Origin: Portunus trituberculatus
Lineage: Eukaryota > Arthropoda > Malacostraca > Decapoda > Portunidae
Assembly: GCF_017591435.1 (NCBI RefSeq)
Contig: NC_059301.1
Coordinates: 7,469,049 to 7,533,048 of the forward strand
Reading direction: 5' to 3'
DNA length: 64,000 nt
The notes beneath the pieces were generated by a model, which searched no databases, had not been told where the DNA came from, and saw only the letters and a list, made by a program, of their open reading frames with translations. Each line of letters starts with the position of its first letter. Positions within the stretch are counted from its first letter, which is position 1. The position numbers and the translations under genes were made by a program. Below are positions 47,820-58,911 of this stretch, piece after piece.

Positions 47820-48061
47820 TGTCGCATGTATTAACAGTAGTAATTATGATAATGATAAGAGTAATGATGATGATGATGATGATAGAGACGAGTCATAATA
47901 ATCTGAACCGGTGGGACTCAAAGAACGTAAGACAGGAAAGACGACAAAACGCTAACACACCTCCGTTGAGCCGCCAAAAAATTGAAGCGGAGTGAACGAG
48001 TCTCTTTCTTTGTCAGTTAACAGTTACGCGTGGCGGTGTCAATCGACGGTTAGATCGGGCC

Positions 48062-48967
48062 TCAATACGTTTCACGTTGAGCGTGGAAGGCGCCGTACGC
48101 GGCCGCCTCCCACGTGATCACCAAAGGACGCCCGTCGCTCCCGAACACCCGCACGGAAGGCGAGGGCCAGACGGGCCCCTTGTCGGTGACCAGCGATTCT
48201 TCAGTAGTCGCAGCGAGCCGTGCCTCGCTCTTCGAATATGCGGTTAGAGCCTTGCGGCGGGCTCTGCGCCGCCTCGTCGCGCTGGTGCCGCTGTGAGTCC
48301 TTGCGGCCCCGAGAGCCTCAGGCATGAAGGCACACTTGTCGCTCCCATGCGCCCCTACGTAGGGCGCGGGCCAAACGGGTGTCCCTTCGGGTGCCTGAGG
48401 CTGCTGAGTGCTATCGCTGTTGTCGGATGCCGCTGCCGCAGGAGCCTCATTTTCTGGCGAGGCTTTCCGAGCTGCAGCCAGAGCCTTGCGTCGGGCCCTT
48501 CGCCTCTGTGTGGCGCTCATCTTAATGTTAGTCGCTGTTGCTGCAGTGACCTCATTTTCTGGTGAGGCCTCTGTATCGCAGTGAACGGTCGCAATGTGGG
48601 GGAGGCAGCTGATGGGAGCGAACAGGTCCAAGCCCTTCTCCTCCGCCTCGTCCACTTCCTCAGCCCAGGTCTTGACAACCTTGGGCTCCTTCCCTTCCTC
48701 TGCCACCTCTTCGTCATCCACCTCTACCTGCCTTGCCTCTTCCACATCCTCGGCAGCCACTGTGGCGCCGTTTTCATTTTCCTCTTCGTTTTCTAAGAGC
48801 CCTGTGTTACTAGCTAAGGCCGTCAAGGATGGCTCTGGATCCTTGTTCTTCTGTCGGCGCCCTCGTTTCTTCCTCCTGAAGAATCTGAGGAACCACCCGA
48901 AGCAGCCGCAGCAACCTCGGGTGTGTTCCTTTGCAGCTGCTGCTCGTGAGGTTGTCTCCTGAGACAT
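48062..48967 (-). CDS. Unrecognised intronless 301-residue protein with internal repeats
   Basis: An uninterrupted 301-codon frame, GC-rich and unlike its AT-rich flanks, which supports a real gene. I do not recognise the family. Residues 17-32 (RGCCGCFGWFLRFFRR) are a Cys cluster and aromatic patch followed by a basic run to about 42, like a palmitoylated membrane anchor. Residues 60-112 are strongly acidic. The C-terminal half repeats a module: SATQRRRARRKAL (151-163) then PVWPAPYVGAHGSD (197-210), and again SATRRRRARRKAL (229-241) then PVWPSPSVRVFGSD (265-278), each followed by an alanine/glutamate segment. ASPENE also occurs twice (134, 169). The start is the first ATG after an upstream in-frame stop region. 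No polyadenylation hexamer was noticed close by. It could be a lineage-specific gene, a domesticated element, or a retrocopy. Confidence 0.6.
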   Translation of the reverse strand: MSQETTSRAAAAKEHTRGCCGCFGWFLRFFRRKKRGRRQKNKDPEPSLTALASNTGLLENEEENENGATVAAEDVEEARQVEVDDEEVAEEGKEPKVVKTWAEEVDEAEEKGLDLFAPISCLPHIATVHCDTEASPENEVTAATATNIKMSATQRRRARRKALAAARKASPENEAPAAAASDNSDSTQQPQAPEGTPVWPAPYVGAHGSDKCAFMPEALGAARTHSGTSATRRRRARRKALTAYSKSEARLAATTEESLVTDKGPVWPSPSVRVFGSDGRPLVITWEAAAYGAFHAQRETY

Positions 48968-49334
48968 GTTTCAGTCTACTATTTTACCTAACAGACCCTC
49001 GGAACCTTGGCACCCTCGGTGCAAAAATTGTAGGTAATAGAAATTATGCAAACGTATTGCTGATTGGCTGAGCGTCGCCTCACATCACGAAGCTAATTGG
49101 CTCAGCCGCCTCACTTAGCTCCAAGCTGCCGCCATGCACGCGTGTCATAAGTTGACTGTGGATTTGTTCAAGACCAGGTGCAGGTCCTCCGCGGCGGTGA
49201 CACAAGACAGTATTCAAAAGGATCAAAAGGACAAAAAATGAAGGAAAGCTCAGATGACGCCACCTACATTAATAGTACTTATCTTTACTACAATTTACCC
49301 TAATTTATCACTTCATATTACTTCGTTTAAATTT

Positions 49335-49365
<31 letters not shown>

Positions 49366-49660
49366 GGTAGGTGCATAATGTGTTATTTGGGGTTTGCGGA
49401 CGTAAGAAAAGAAGAAAGAGTGGATGGTAATTTTTCGTGCCAGTAAACTTCATGTTTACGTTCAACTTCAGGCTCACATAATTTTTTTTTTTTTTTTTTA
49501 GTTCTTCAGCAGCAGTGACCTTGGAATACTGCATGCTTTGCCGTGAACAAAGAAGCCCATTGCATAAGGTCAGCTCTACACAATCAGTATTATTGACACC
49601 ATATTCTGACTCAGCTTTTATTGTGTAATACATGTATGTCTGCCTTTACATGGTTACCTA
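48968..49660. other. 5' flank of the 301-residue ORF and AT-rich spacer
   Basis: 48968-49210 is fairly GC-rich with two copies of a GCTGATTGGCT/GCTAATTGGCT word (49058-49105), each containing ATTGG, the inverse of a CCAAT box, so it may be the ORF's promoter. From 49260 the sequence is AT-rich with two poly-T tracts (49342-49365, 49483-49499). Confidence 0.5.
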
Positions 49661-50365
49661 GTAGTGCACAACATCGTCAGTCAAGAGAAGAGCTTCAGAG
49701 ACATGACGGTCACTGATGTTGCTTTAATCGGAACTGCAATACTCTGCTGCACAAAAAGAAAAGAAAAAAGGCGCAGATGGCTGAATGACTGGTACAAGAA
49801 AAATACAGGAGTCCACAGCAATGAGAATTTGTTGCAGGAGATAAGTGTCATTGAACCGCACGATTATGGACATTATATGCGAATGAACACGATTTACAGT
49901 AACGTTTTAGATGATAAACCTCATCTGAACAACACCAGATATTTGTGAATTTTTTTTAAATTGAATTTCTTTCTAAACCTTGTTCTGAATCAATCCTTAG
50001 TTCATTTTGTTGTAGCCTCTGGTGGGTATTTTCATTAGACTTTCTCAGCAAGACCTCATGATTACGCGCTGCCTTCCTCTGCCTCACTGACACTTATCTC
50101 TTGCACCAAATTCTCCTTGTTGTATACTCATGTCTTCTTCGACCATTCCTTCAGCCATCTGCGTCTTGTTTATTTTTTTCTTTTCTTTTCTTTTCATGCA
50201 GCAGAGCATTGCAATTCCGATTAAAGCAACATCAGTGTCCGTTTGATGTCTCTGTGAAACCCTTCTCTCGACTGACGATCTCGTTCATTAATACGGAGCA
50301 CAATAAAACTGAGTCAGCATGTGGTGTCGATAATACTGATCGTGAAGGGCTGGCTTAAAGAGGTA
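49562..50365. repeat. Inverted repeat arms around a Harbinger-like relic
   Basis: The segment 49562-49628 (CAGTATTATTGACACCATAT, TCTGACTCAGCTTTTATTGTG) reappears inverted at 50298-50365 (CACAATAAAACTGAGTCAGC then ATGTGGTGTCGATAATACTG). Further out, 49430-49480 and 50395-50450 share weaker inverted words. This suggests an element with long inverted ends enclosing 49664-49948. Confidence 0.65.
49664..49948 (+). pseudogene. Harbinger/PIF-like transposase N-terminal fragment
   Basis: A 94-codon frame containing RRRWLNDWYKKNTGVHSNEN then LLQEISVIEPHDYGHYMRM. This resembles the RRRWWxxPWxxxR...LLxEL...Dxxxxxx(Y/F)LRM block at the start of Harbinger transposases and HARBI1-like proteins. The DDE catalytic domain is missing. 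It sits between inverted repeat arms. The assignment rests on this one block. Confidence 0.5.
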
Positions 50366-53300
50366 ATGGAAAGCAACAGTACGGCCCAAGAGAAGAGAAA
50401 TATCCATATCATATTTACGTGGAGGCTAACAACAACACTGATGGCACAAAATTTGAGAAAGTTGGAACAAATTAGATCTATAACAAAAGTTTGCTTCGAC
50501 TCTTGACACCAACAGTCAGATAAAGAACACCATGAGATAGCACTATCATGAGGGCAACACACACCATGGAGGACAGCATCACAAGACTATCACACCCCAG
50601 TCATCACCCCACACCAAGCCTGCCTCCACTGTGACGGCCGGGAAGGAGGGAAGGAGGGGAGGAGAGGAGGAAGAGTGCCATTCCCCCCATACCTGTCAAG
50701 CTAATGTGGTGTCTTGCCAAAGATTTTGCTTTAGATAACCTAAGTTTGTGTATAAAATGGCAATTAATCAATATTAATTTGTTTCAAAACAAATGAAAAA
50801 TGAAAACACAATATAAACACATGACACAGTATGAACTCCACATACTGAAAAACAGTATACCTGCTGTTTACAAAGGTTCTTGTTAACAGAACTGTTTTCA
50901 TTATGTGGTGTCATAAATATAACACTTGAAAAGGGGAATTTATTTCAGATTGTTTAAAACAAATACATAAAAAAAATATATTGCAGGCGGAGAAAAAAAA
51001 AGTAAGATTTGAAATTCAGGCCGCAAAACTTGAAAATCACAGAAATTACGTAAGACTTTAGACTTACTGAAAAAAACGTAAGACTTGACAGGCATGACCA
51101 CCCACAACAGGACTCAAAATATCATCTATTCCAACGAACCTCACTGCAAGACAAGGGGACCATGCCAGTCTTCCGATCAACTGCTCCAACACTACAGGAA
51201 TCAAACATGGCGACATTACACATCTATTCCAACTAACCTCACGACGACACAAGGGAAGCATGTCATCGTTCACAGCATTCCGCAGAGGTGATGGTGCACA
51301 CTACACACACCACATCCTCACCACAACAGAAGTACATGCCGAGAAACGCAAGATGAAAACAATACAAAAGAAACCTGAAAAGAACCACCCGCTCAGTTTT
51401 TGTAAAGAGTGCCACAGTTCACAGCAAGCCTTGAATATGTTATTATATACTGTTATATCCCATAACCTTATTAAAGCTCAAAGGAGGAATGCTAACACGC
51501 CTTAGTGACGGCGGTATTCAACTATTATACCCTCATCCCTCCCCCCAAATCTTTGCACAGCACTGTCGCAGATTTACCGCTCCTAATAACTCTAGAGAAG
51601 GTCTGACACAACTGTTACTCCCACAATCTCTGTACAACACCGCACCACCATGTTTATAAGTCTAACTCTACAAAAGTCCTGAACTGGGCGATACACAACT
51701 GTCGCAACTCGCAGCCCCGCCACGCCACCGCCACGTCACTGTAATGACTCCACCGCTGAGCTTATCCACGTTCGGACTCTGCTGCATCTCATTCCCCGCT
51801 AGTTCCCACTATTCCCCGGCACATTGCAGACCGTGAATGATGTCACAGTGAACCCTCGGCTCTCCGTCACCAGGTGAGGCACGGCTGGTGAGACTGAAAG
51901 GTGTGAACAAGGCACCAGCTTCCCATCTCTCTCAAAGATGGATTAAGAGTGATGACTCCTGATCTCTTTCTGTTCGTTATACTCACTGTGACGTAGCACA
52001 ATAATTTTGTTGCCTCCATTTACGAAGCATTATTCTTATTGTATTCACTGCCATTTGTATTAATTCATTTCTACTTGGTAGCTCTTTTTTAATCAGACAT
52101 TTGCATATATCCAGAGGAAAGTAAATTTATTCCTAGATTACGAACACAAGCAAATGTAAAATGTGTTTCTTAAAAGTTCACATCCGTGGGAAGAGGAAGC
52201 CTTGATTCCCTCACCTGATCACCTTGCTCTCAGGTGATGCTGCCGCGGGGTGACTGGCCAGGTGGTGCAGGTGTTCCCTCCAACCACGGTGATCCTTATC
52301 ACTCAGTGGCCAGGAAGCCCCTCACTCATGATGGAGTTGTGTGGGTCAGGCGGGTCATGTTATACATTTCACATGCACTACAAAACATTCTTGTACCAAG
52401 TAGAATTACATTAGAAAAACCGGATATCACGGAATCTAAGTCCATAAGAAGAGTTTCCGTTGAACTGCACATTATTAAGCCAATGATGGGAATATGGGAC
52501 AACATGAAGTCAGCAATCTTGAGGAAAAAACACGTCTACAATTCAGTCAATAGTACACTTGTTACACTGCTTCAAGCTTGCTGAGGTTTGAACAGCTGTG
52601 GTGCTGCATTAATTCTTACCCGGCACTGGCAGAACACAGCGGTGCCTTTTAAGGGTGCAGGACACAGCGAGTGGAATCCTCGCGTCCTGAGACAACGAGG
52701 ACAATCCCTTCCCACCAGTGCTTTTTTTTTTTTTTTTTGGTAGCATCTAACAATGACATTTAATAAACTGAGCTGATTACGAAAAGACGATTGTAAGAAA
52801 GTCAGCCGTATTTTTTGTACTTTACTCCATGATTTATTGTAGAAATAATTGAGGTGGTGCACACATGACGCTCGCCTGTGAGAGATACTTATGTCATCCC
52901 AAGGAGAGCTTCCCGTAGGCGCTCGGAGCATGAAGTCCTGCACTCTCAAACGTTCCGGCAACTTATCTTGACTAAACCAACCACTCAATAAAAGTCACTG
53001 ACGTTCTTAGATAGGCTTTCATCATTCTAGTTACATGAAATGGGATTCTGCATCATCAATAGAATAAAACATCAAGAGAAACCAGTTAATATTTTTTTGT
53101 GAGCTTTGAAAACAACCAAATGAAAGTGCAAGACGTTTTAAGAGAGTGTCACGGAGGCGTTGTGGAATGGTTTGTCTTACTGGTGAGCTGAGAAGTGAAA
53201 GGATCGATATACTGCAAATCCACCGTCCATATCTCTACACGTTTCGGTGCCTCATCAGACCACTGTTAGCAGGCTTTGCTGGAAGTTAGTGAGAGTTTCA

Positions 53301-55180
53301 AGGGTCTCTATGATTCTAGTGACAGTCTAGCAAGGATTCTAAATCGTTAATGAATGTAAATATCGATAGAATCCTATACTAATCGAGCTTATGGGCTTTC
53401 ACAGTAGTCGCAGTGAGAGCTTAAGATGCTACGAACACAGGTTTAACAGTCTCTCGGAGGGATCTTGGTGCTTGACTGGCTAGTTAAGAGATGAAAAATT
53501 GATGTAATGACCCGTGCTCTTCAACGCTTTATTCTTCAACCTAGTACTATATTTTAGGGCGTCAGAGATAATAAGTAGAGTTCTCATGGGTGTTTATCCC
53601 ACTAACGGTACAGAGTCCTTGTTAAACTGTCCCTGCATCCTGAGAATGTCCTTAAAAATCTTAGCAAATCCCACCAAGGCCTTGATTTCTAGTACAGTTT
53701 GTTGAGAGCAGCAGGGAAGGGTTAGATGTTTACCTTTGTGTTGTGAGGAGCCACGTGCTGTGATGGCTGCTGGCGGGAGGCGTGTGGTGCATCTCTGAAC
53801 ACAGTCGTTGTAAGGATGCAAGATTGCGCTTCATAAGTAAGATAGATCGAAATATTTGCCATAGATCGAGATATTTGCCATTAACTTTATATATTTCCAT
53901 TACGAGTATATCATTTGTTAACTTGTTTACTTGTTTGAGTGATTCCTATTTTATTGTTTATTTGCATTTTGTTTTGTCTATTCATGTATTCCTTTATCTA
54001 TCTACTTACTTATCTTTTCATCTATCTAGCCATGTTTCTATTAATTTACTTCCTTGTCTACGTATTCATTGTTTTTTTTTTTTTTCATAATAATCTATTT
54101 GTTCCTTTATATCTTCTAGGAACCACAACAGCAAAGTCCATTACCAGAGTTGCTCATGGTGGTGGTGGTGGTGGTGATGCTGGTGTTAATTTCTGTCGCG
54201 GCATAATTCTGAGACTTTCCGGGGGAGTTCCTGTGTGGGTATTGATCCGATGACTAGCCCTGCACGGGAACTGAATGGACTCGTGTTTAGGGAAGCGCAT
54301 CACACCATCGTTCCTGTTAGCGGCAGGGCGAGGCGGCGAAACACTCTCACCTAACATGCCTTTTCTCAGCAATTGCACGAACTGAAGGGAATGAGCCACA
54401 TTCCAGGCAACGTGCAGGGCGTCGCCACCTTCACGGACTTACTGCTAGACCAGTGACTCAAACATCAAATTTTCATCCTCTTAACTTGATGTGTTTCGTT
54501 GTTCACTCCTTACTCCAATAAAAAAAGAAAAAAAAATGTTAGGCTGGCAGATAAATGCAGAAAAAAAGGTATTCCTATTCTTCAAACCTTTACACGAAAT
54601 AAACTTTGATAGGGGAGAAGTCACCAGTTTCTTCACTCTTTCATCCTCCCAACTGGAAACCTCGAAAACTCGGTGCCTGATTCTGTCTTTCCTTCTGACG
54701 AAAAACTTATATATCCAGAAGTCATTATCATCGGAAGAGATTTTTGAAGACTTTACTTCTATAAATGCAACAATTTACCAAGCCTTCCCCTTTCCCAATA
54801 TTTGTGCCCTTGATCGACATCTTTCACAAAACTCAAAAAATACCACAAACATTTATTGACTTTGCTAGATTGAATGGGTTTTTTGAGTCTCTCCCCAGTT
54901 ACTCTTAATATATATACAACATAAAATATTTCCTACACAACAGAGTGGCCAGGTTCTGCATGTCACACAATCACCAGTACTTAATTTTCAGGCATGCTGT
55001 ATTTACCGTATGCCTCTTTAGTCATATCTTCTGTTTATCCTCAGGTCGTAGATAATTTGACAAGATAAATTCACTAGTCTCAGGAGATCAAGCTGTACAT
55101 CACGTCACAGAACCACCGATACAAGTTGTGATTTTCAGGTATATAATTTTACTCCTTGTTATTCATCCATTCTATTGATC
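50366..55180. other. Intergenic region, no gene recognised
   Basis: No exon recognised. Noted features: a GA-rich tract (50640-50690), a ~98 bp-offset direct repeat of CATCTATTCCAACnAACCTC (51123, 51221), a T-run at 52722-52738, possible S2 family relics at 53260-53340 and 53555-53630, a TCTA-rich pyrimidine stretch (53990-54110) and a GC-rich unique stretch with a (GGT)n run (54155-54440) that shows no recognisable protein. Confidence 0.55.
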
Positions 55181-55189
55181 AATTTATTA

Positions 55190-55285
55190 GTTTGTTTCTG
55201 ACTGTTTGGGGACCGGCACCTTAGAGAGCATGTTTTTTTTTTCAACTGTTGTATTTTCTCTTGGCCGGTGCTCTTCCCACGTGTA
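55190..55285 (+). repeat. SINE-like family S1, copy 7
   Basis: CTGACTGTTTGGGGACCGGC then ACCTTAGAGAGCATG, a T-run, TTGTATTTTCTCTTGGCCGG and a distal ACATGAAAAGG. Confidence 0.65.
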
Positions 55286-55376
55286 CATGAAAAGGTAAAA
55301 AGATAAATCGCCATGAAGTTAATCCCTCTAACCGGCCAAGCAGAAGATCCAGTGAAGCTGCAGTGACAGGAAGCCT

Positions 55377-55381
<5 letters not shown>

Positions 55382-55435
<54 letters not shown>
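55382..55435. repeat. (TG)n microsatellite
   Basis: A perfect run of about 54 nt, followed 65 nt later by a (CCA)n-rich stretch (55500-55555). Confidence 0.95.
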
Positions 55436-55436
<1 letters not shown>

Positions 55437-55849
55437 GGATAAGACGTGACACCAATGAGACATACCAGTGGCTATATTGTCTTCTTTCTGCACCTCTAGC
55501 ACCACCACCACCACCACCACAACCACCTACAACACCACCACCACCACCATCATCCTCACCATCTACACCTATGACTCCAAAGTAAGACAAAGACACACAG
55601 GGAAACGGGTTGATGATTAATGATGTGTGTGTGTCGATGAACCATTACTGTGGAACCATTATATCGGGAGGGGGAAACTGAGTACATTACCGTGTTTAAC
55701 TAATGACTACTACTCCTACATATTAAAAAAAAAAAAGCATTATTAAAAGACAATTGCGTGATTTGATTGACATGTAGGAGAAAATCATATTGGTGAGTTG
55801 CAATGTGTGTAATGAATGTTATTAGAGGACGAGGTGGAAGAGTTGAGGG

Positions 55850-56182
55850 AGGAAGAGTTGTTGGAGGAGGAGGAGGAGGAGGAGGAGGAGGAGTTCGAGA
55901 TGGAAATAGAGTTAGAGGAGGAGGAAGAGTTTGAGGAGAAGGAAGAAGAAGAAGAAGAAGAAGAAGAAGGAAAGGGAGGAAAAAAGAGGAGGATAAGGAA
56001 GAAGAAGGAGGAGAAAAAGGAGGAAGAGGAAGAGGAGAAGAAGAAAGAAAAAGGAGGAGGAGGAAGAGGAAAAGAAAAAGGAAAAAAAAGGAAGAGGAGG
56101 AGAAGGAAGAGAAGAAGAAGGAAAAAGAAGGAGGAGGAGGAGGAGGAGGAGGAGGAGGAGGAGGAGGAGGAAGAGGAGGAGG
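55850..56182. repeat. Purine (GGA/GAA)n tract
   Basis: Almost pure A/G on the plus strand; 55995-56182 (188 nt) contains no pyrimidine. It gives a spurious Glu/Lys-rich frame on the plus strand and Pro/Ser/Phe-rich frames on the minus strand. Such mirror-like purine tracts can form triplex DNA. Confidence 0.95.
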
Positions 56183-56199
56183 TGGTGATGGTGGTGTCA

Positions 56200-58780
56200 A
56201 CATATAAAAGGGAGACAGTGCACAACCACAGCAACACGAGTTATTATCCTTTCAACATGGTCTACTTCTATATTGAAATTAGCTTACATTATTCATTTTG
56301 AGTCAAGCTATTTCTCTTTCTTTGTTTTAATCTTGATCTTGGTTTATTTATATCTTGATCTTAACCTTATTTCTCTTCTGAGCATATTCTTTTTCTACCT
56401 GGCTGTATTTCGATCCTGAATCTGGTTTATTTTGACTTAACACCCGATTTTTTCTTTATCTTCAACCTATATTTCTTTCTTTTAGTCCTGATCCTATTTT
56501 CTTATCTTGAACTTGACCTTTTTTTTCTTATTTTGAACTTGGATCCTTTTATTCTATCTTTAAACTGGATTTTTCTATCTTGAACCTTGCTCAATTTCAA
56601 TAACTCTAAACTGGACTTTTTTTTCAAATCTTAAAGTTCTTCGATTTTTTTTTTTTTTTTTGTGTGTGTGTATTTTTACCTTGAATGTCGTTTATTTCGA
56701 AATCAGTCTTAACTTTTTTGTCCTGAAACTGTGTCATTTTCATTTCCCATCTCACTCGTATTTCAACCTAGAACTTGGCTTATCATCAGAGTGAAAACAG
56801 AGCAACACGATTTCCCCGTCACCTTTTTTTTCTTCTACTGTATTTCCTTCCTCACTATAACCCTCCATTTTTCCCTTCCCACCCACTTTGCCTCCATGTT
56901 TCACCCCACTTTTCTATCCTCTCTATCATCAGGGTCAGTCATTGCGTCACTCGTCCAACACACGCGGCATATCTGAACACAAAGAGGCTGGAGTTTCATG
57001 TTCTCTTCACGAAGCCTTGAACTGCAATGAGCAGTGAACCCAACGTGGTCTTTAACAATGCTTTGGTCTCTTAAGCCTCTTATTCAATGAAGCCCCGGAC
57101 CACTTAATGCCACTCCACAACTCTTCTGGCAACCGTATCGACGCGTACCATTCTTTAAGCTCCAGTCTGCTGGCATCTGTTAGGAATACTACCTCTCCTC
57201 AGCTTATTAAGTAGCAAGGTGGGTGGATTGATAGACAGGTAGACACACAAACAGATAGATAGAGATGGATGGATTGATATATAGACAACTCGACAAATAG
57301 ATAGATAAATGGAAAGATGATAGATAGATGGATAGAGATACAGATAGATAAATAGGTATCTTCAAGGGACTTCAAACATTCAATGATAAGGTAAAATCTT
57401 CAAAGTGTTTACAGTAGGAAATAAAATGTCCCATAGATAAGAGTTCAATAAGAGAGAATTGTAAAAAAATCCTTGGTTTGTGAAATAACACTTAGAAAAT
57501 TTTGTTTACGATATAACTTCAATCGTTACATAATAAATTAACAATTTTAATCAAGGCCTATATTTTATTAATCAAGACCTTTGTTGTCGAGGAATTAGCC
57601 TTTTTATTGCAAGATGCTTTCTGTATAAAAGAGGTTTTCCTAAATGTGCGAACGTGTGAAGACAGAGGCAGCATTGTTGGTGTTACAGGAAAACGCTCCT
57701 TTCTTAATCAAATCGAGCCAGTGATGCTGCGAACGCTGCAACACTCACACGACCCAGCTCGGCTTGATTCACAGATGGCACTCCCCACCCCTTACACTAT
57801 TACGGTCTTTAGTGATGGAAAACCCCATCTACCTTCCACTGCATGGTACAGACACTGGTATAAGTAGATAGACACAGGTACAGGACTGGCATAAACACAA
57901 GTAAAGGCATGTTACAAATACAAGTAGATTAAGTTACGTCAGATGTCTTACAGACTCAATGCGTAACTAAATAGTTGGACAAAAATCAGTGGTAGACAAA
58001 TAATCAAATAGATATGTAGGGTTAAAAGGTTCTTTTATGTAAAATTTAGATTGAAAAATATAATAGTTTGTATTGAAGTTGACTGTAAACAGCCGCACAT
58101 GTTAAAAAATCAACCAATTCCACATGATAGTTATAGCTAAGAGAAAATGCTTATTGCAATAATAGTAGTAGTAATAATAGTAATAATGATAATAATAATA
58201 ATAATAATAATGATAACAAACTTACGTTGATGTTATTGTCGTGATGTTCAATCCTTGTATCTCAGTTTCGCTCCTGCCGTGACTTCTTCATCCACACTTC
58301 CCGACGCACCGCTGATGTATCCTCTCCTGGACTGTTCAGCGAAGCACTTACTGTCAGACTAGAACACTGGCACACGAGACACAGGATCATTACTCGCAAG
58401 CCTAAAGTCCCAAACCAAGGAAGCCCAACCTTTACTATATTGCTTCCGCTGCATCAGTCTGCCCCGTTCTCCCCGCCACAGTGTACTATTAGCAGTGGTA
58501 GAGTGGGGAGTAGCAGAGCAGCACACCACTCTTACCCTATATTGAACATTTTCCCTCACTGCTAAGCCCTCTGATCTGCTGATAATCTCCTAACAAACAC
58601 TCGATAACCACAGTGGAAGGCGACTTAGTGGTTGTCTCTGTAGGTGCCTTGTTTAAGTAATTAGTTTTTATCTTGTATAGTTACGTTGATTATGAAGAGA
58701 ACAAATTCTTTTCGGCTTCTTAAACGTAAATTCTATCTAAAACAATCTATAATTCTATACCATTATTGGCCATGAGTAAA
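56200..58780. other. Intergenic stretch, no gene recognised
   Basis: 56300-56720 is cryptically simple, with many CTTGAnCTTGnTTT-type words. 57225-57355 is a degenerate GATA/GATG repeat, and 58160-58212 is an interrupted (AAT)n run. A run of four ATGTTTCAA units lies at about 58786-58818. Nothing protein-like was recognised. Confidence 0.55.
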
Positions 58781-58911
58781 GGTTTCAAATGTTTCAAATG
58801 TTTCAAATGTTTCAAATGACTGTCCGTATTAGATGTAATGGAGAACGTGCAAATTGTAGTGGTAATGGTGTAATCGCGGTGAGAACTTTCCATTCCTTTT
58901 TATCTCCGAGG

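Noticed and set aside
52572..52988. 138-codon minus-strand frame
   Set aside because: Includes a poly-Lys from an A/T run and lacks any family signature; treated as chance.
55816..56301. 161-codon Glu/Lys-rich frame
   Set aside because: It is only the translation of the GGA/GAA purine tract; no conserved segment on either side.
57607..57867. 86-codon plus-strand frame
   Set aside because: No recognisable motif, no repeat or conserved composition; within the length range expected by chance.
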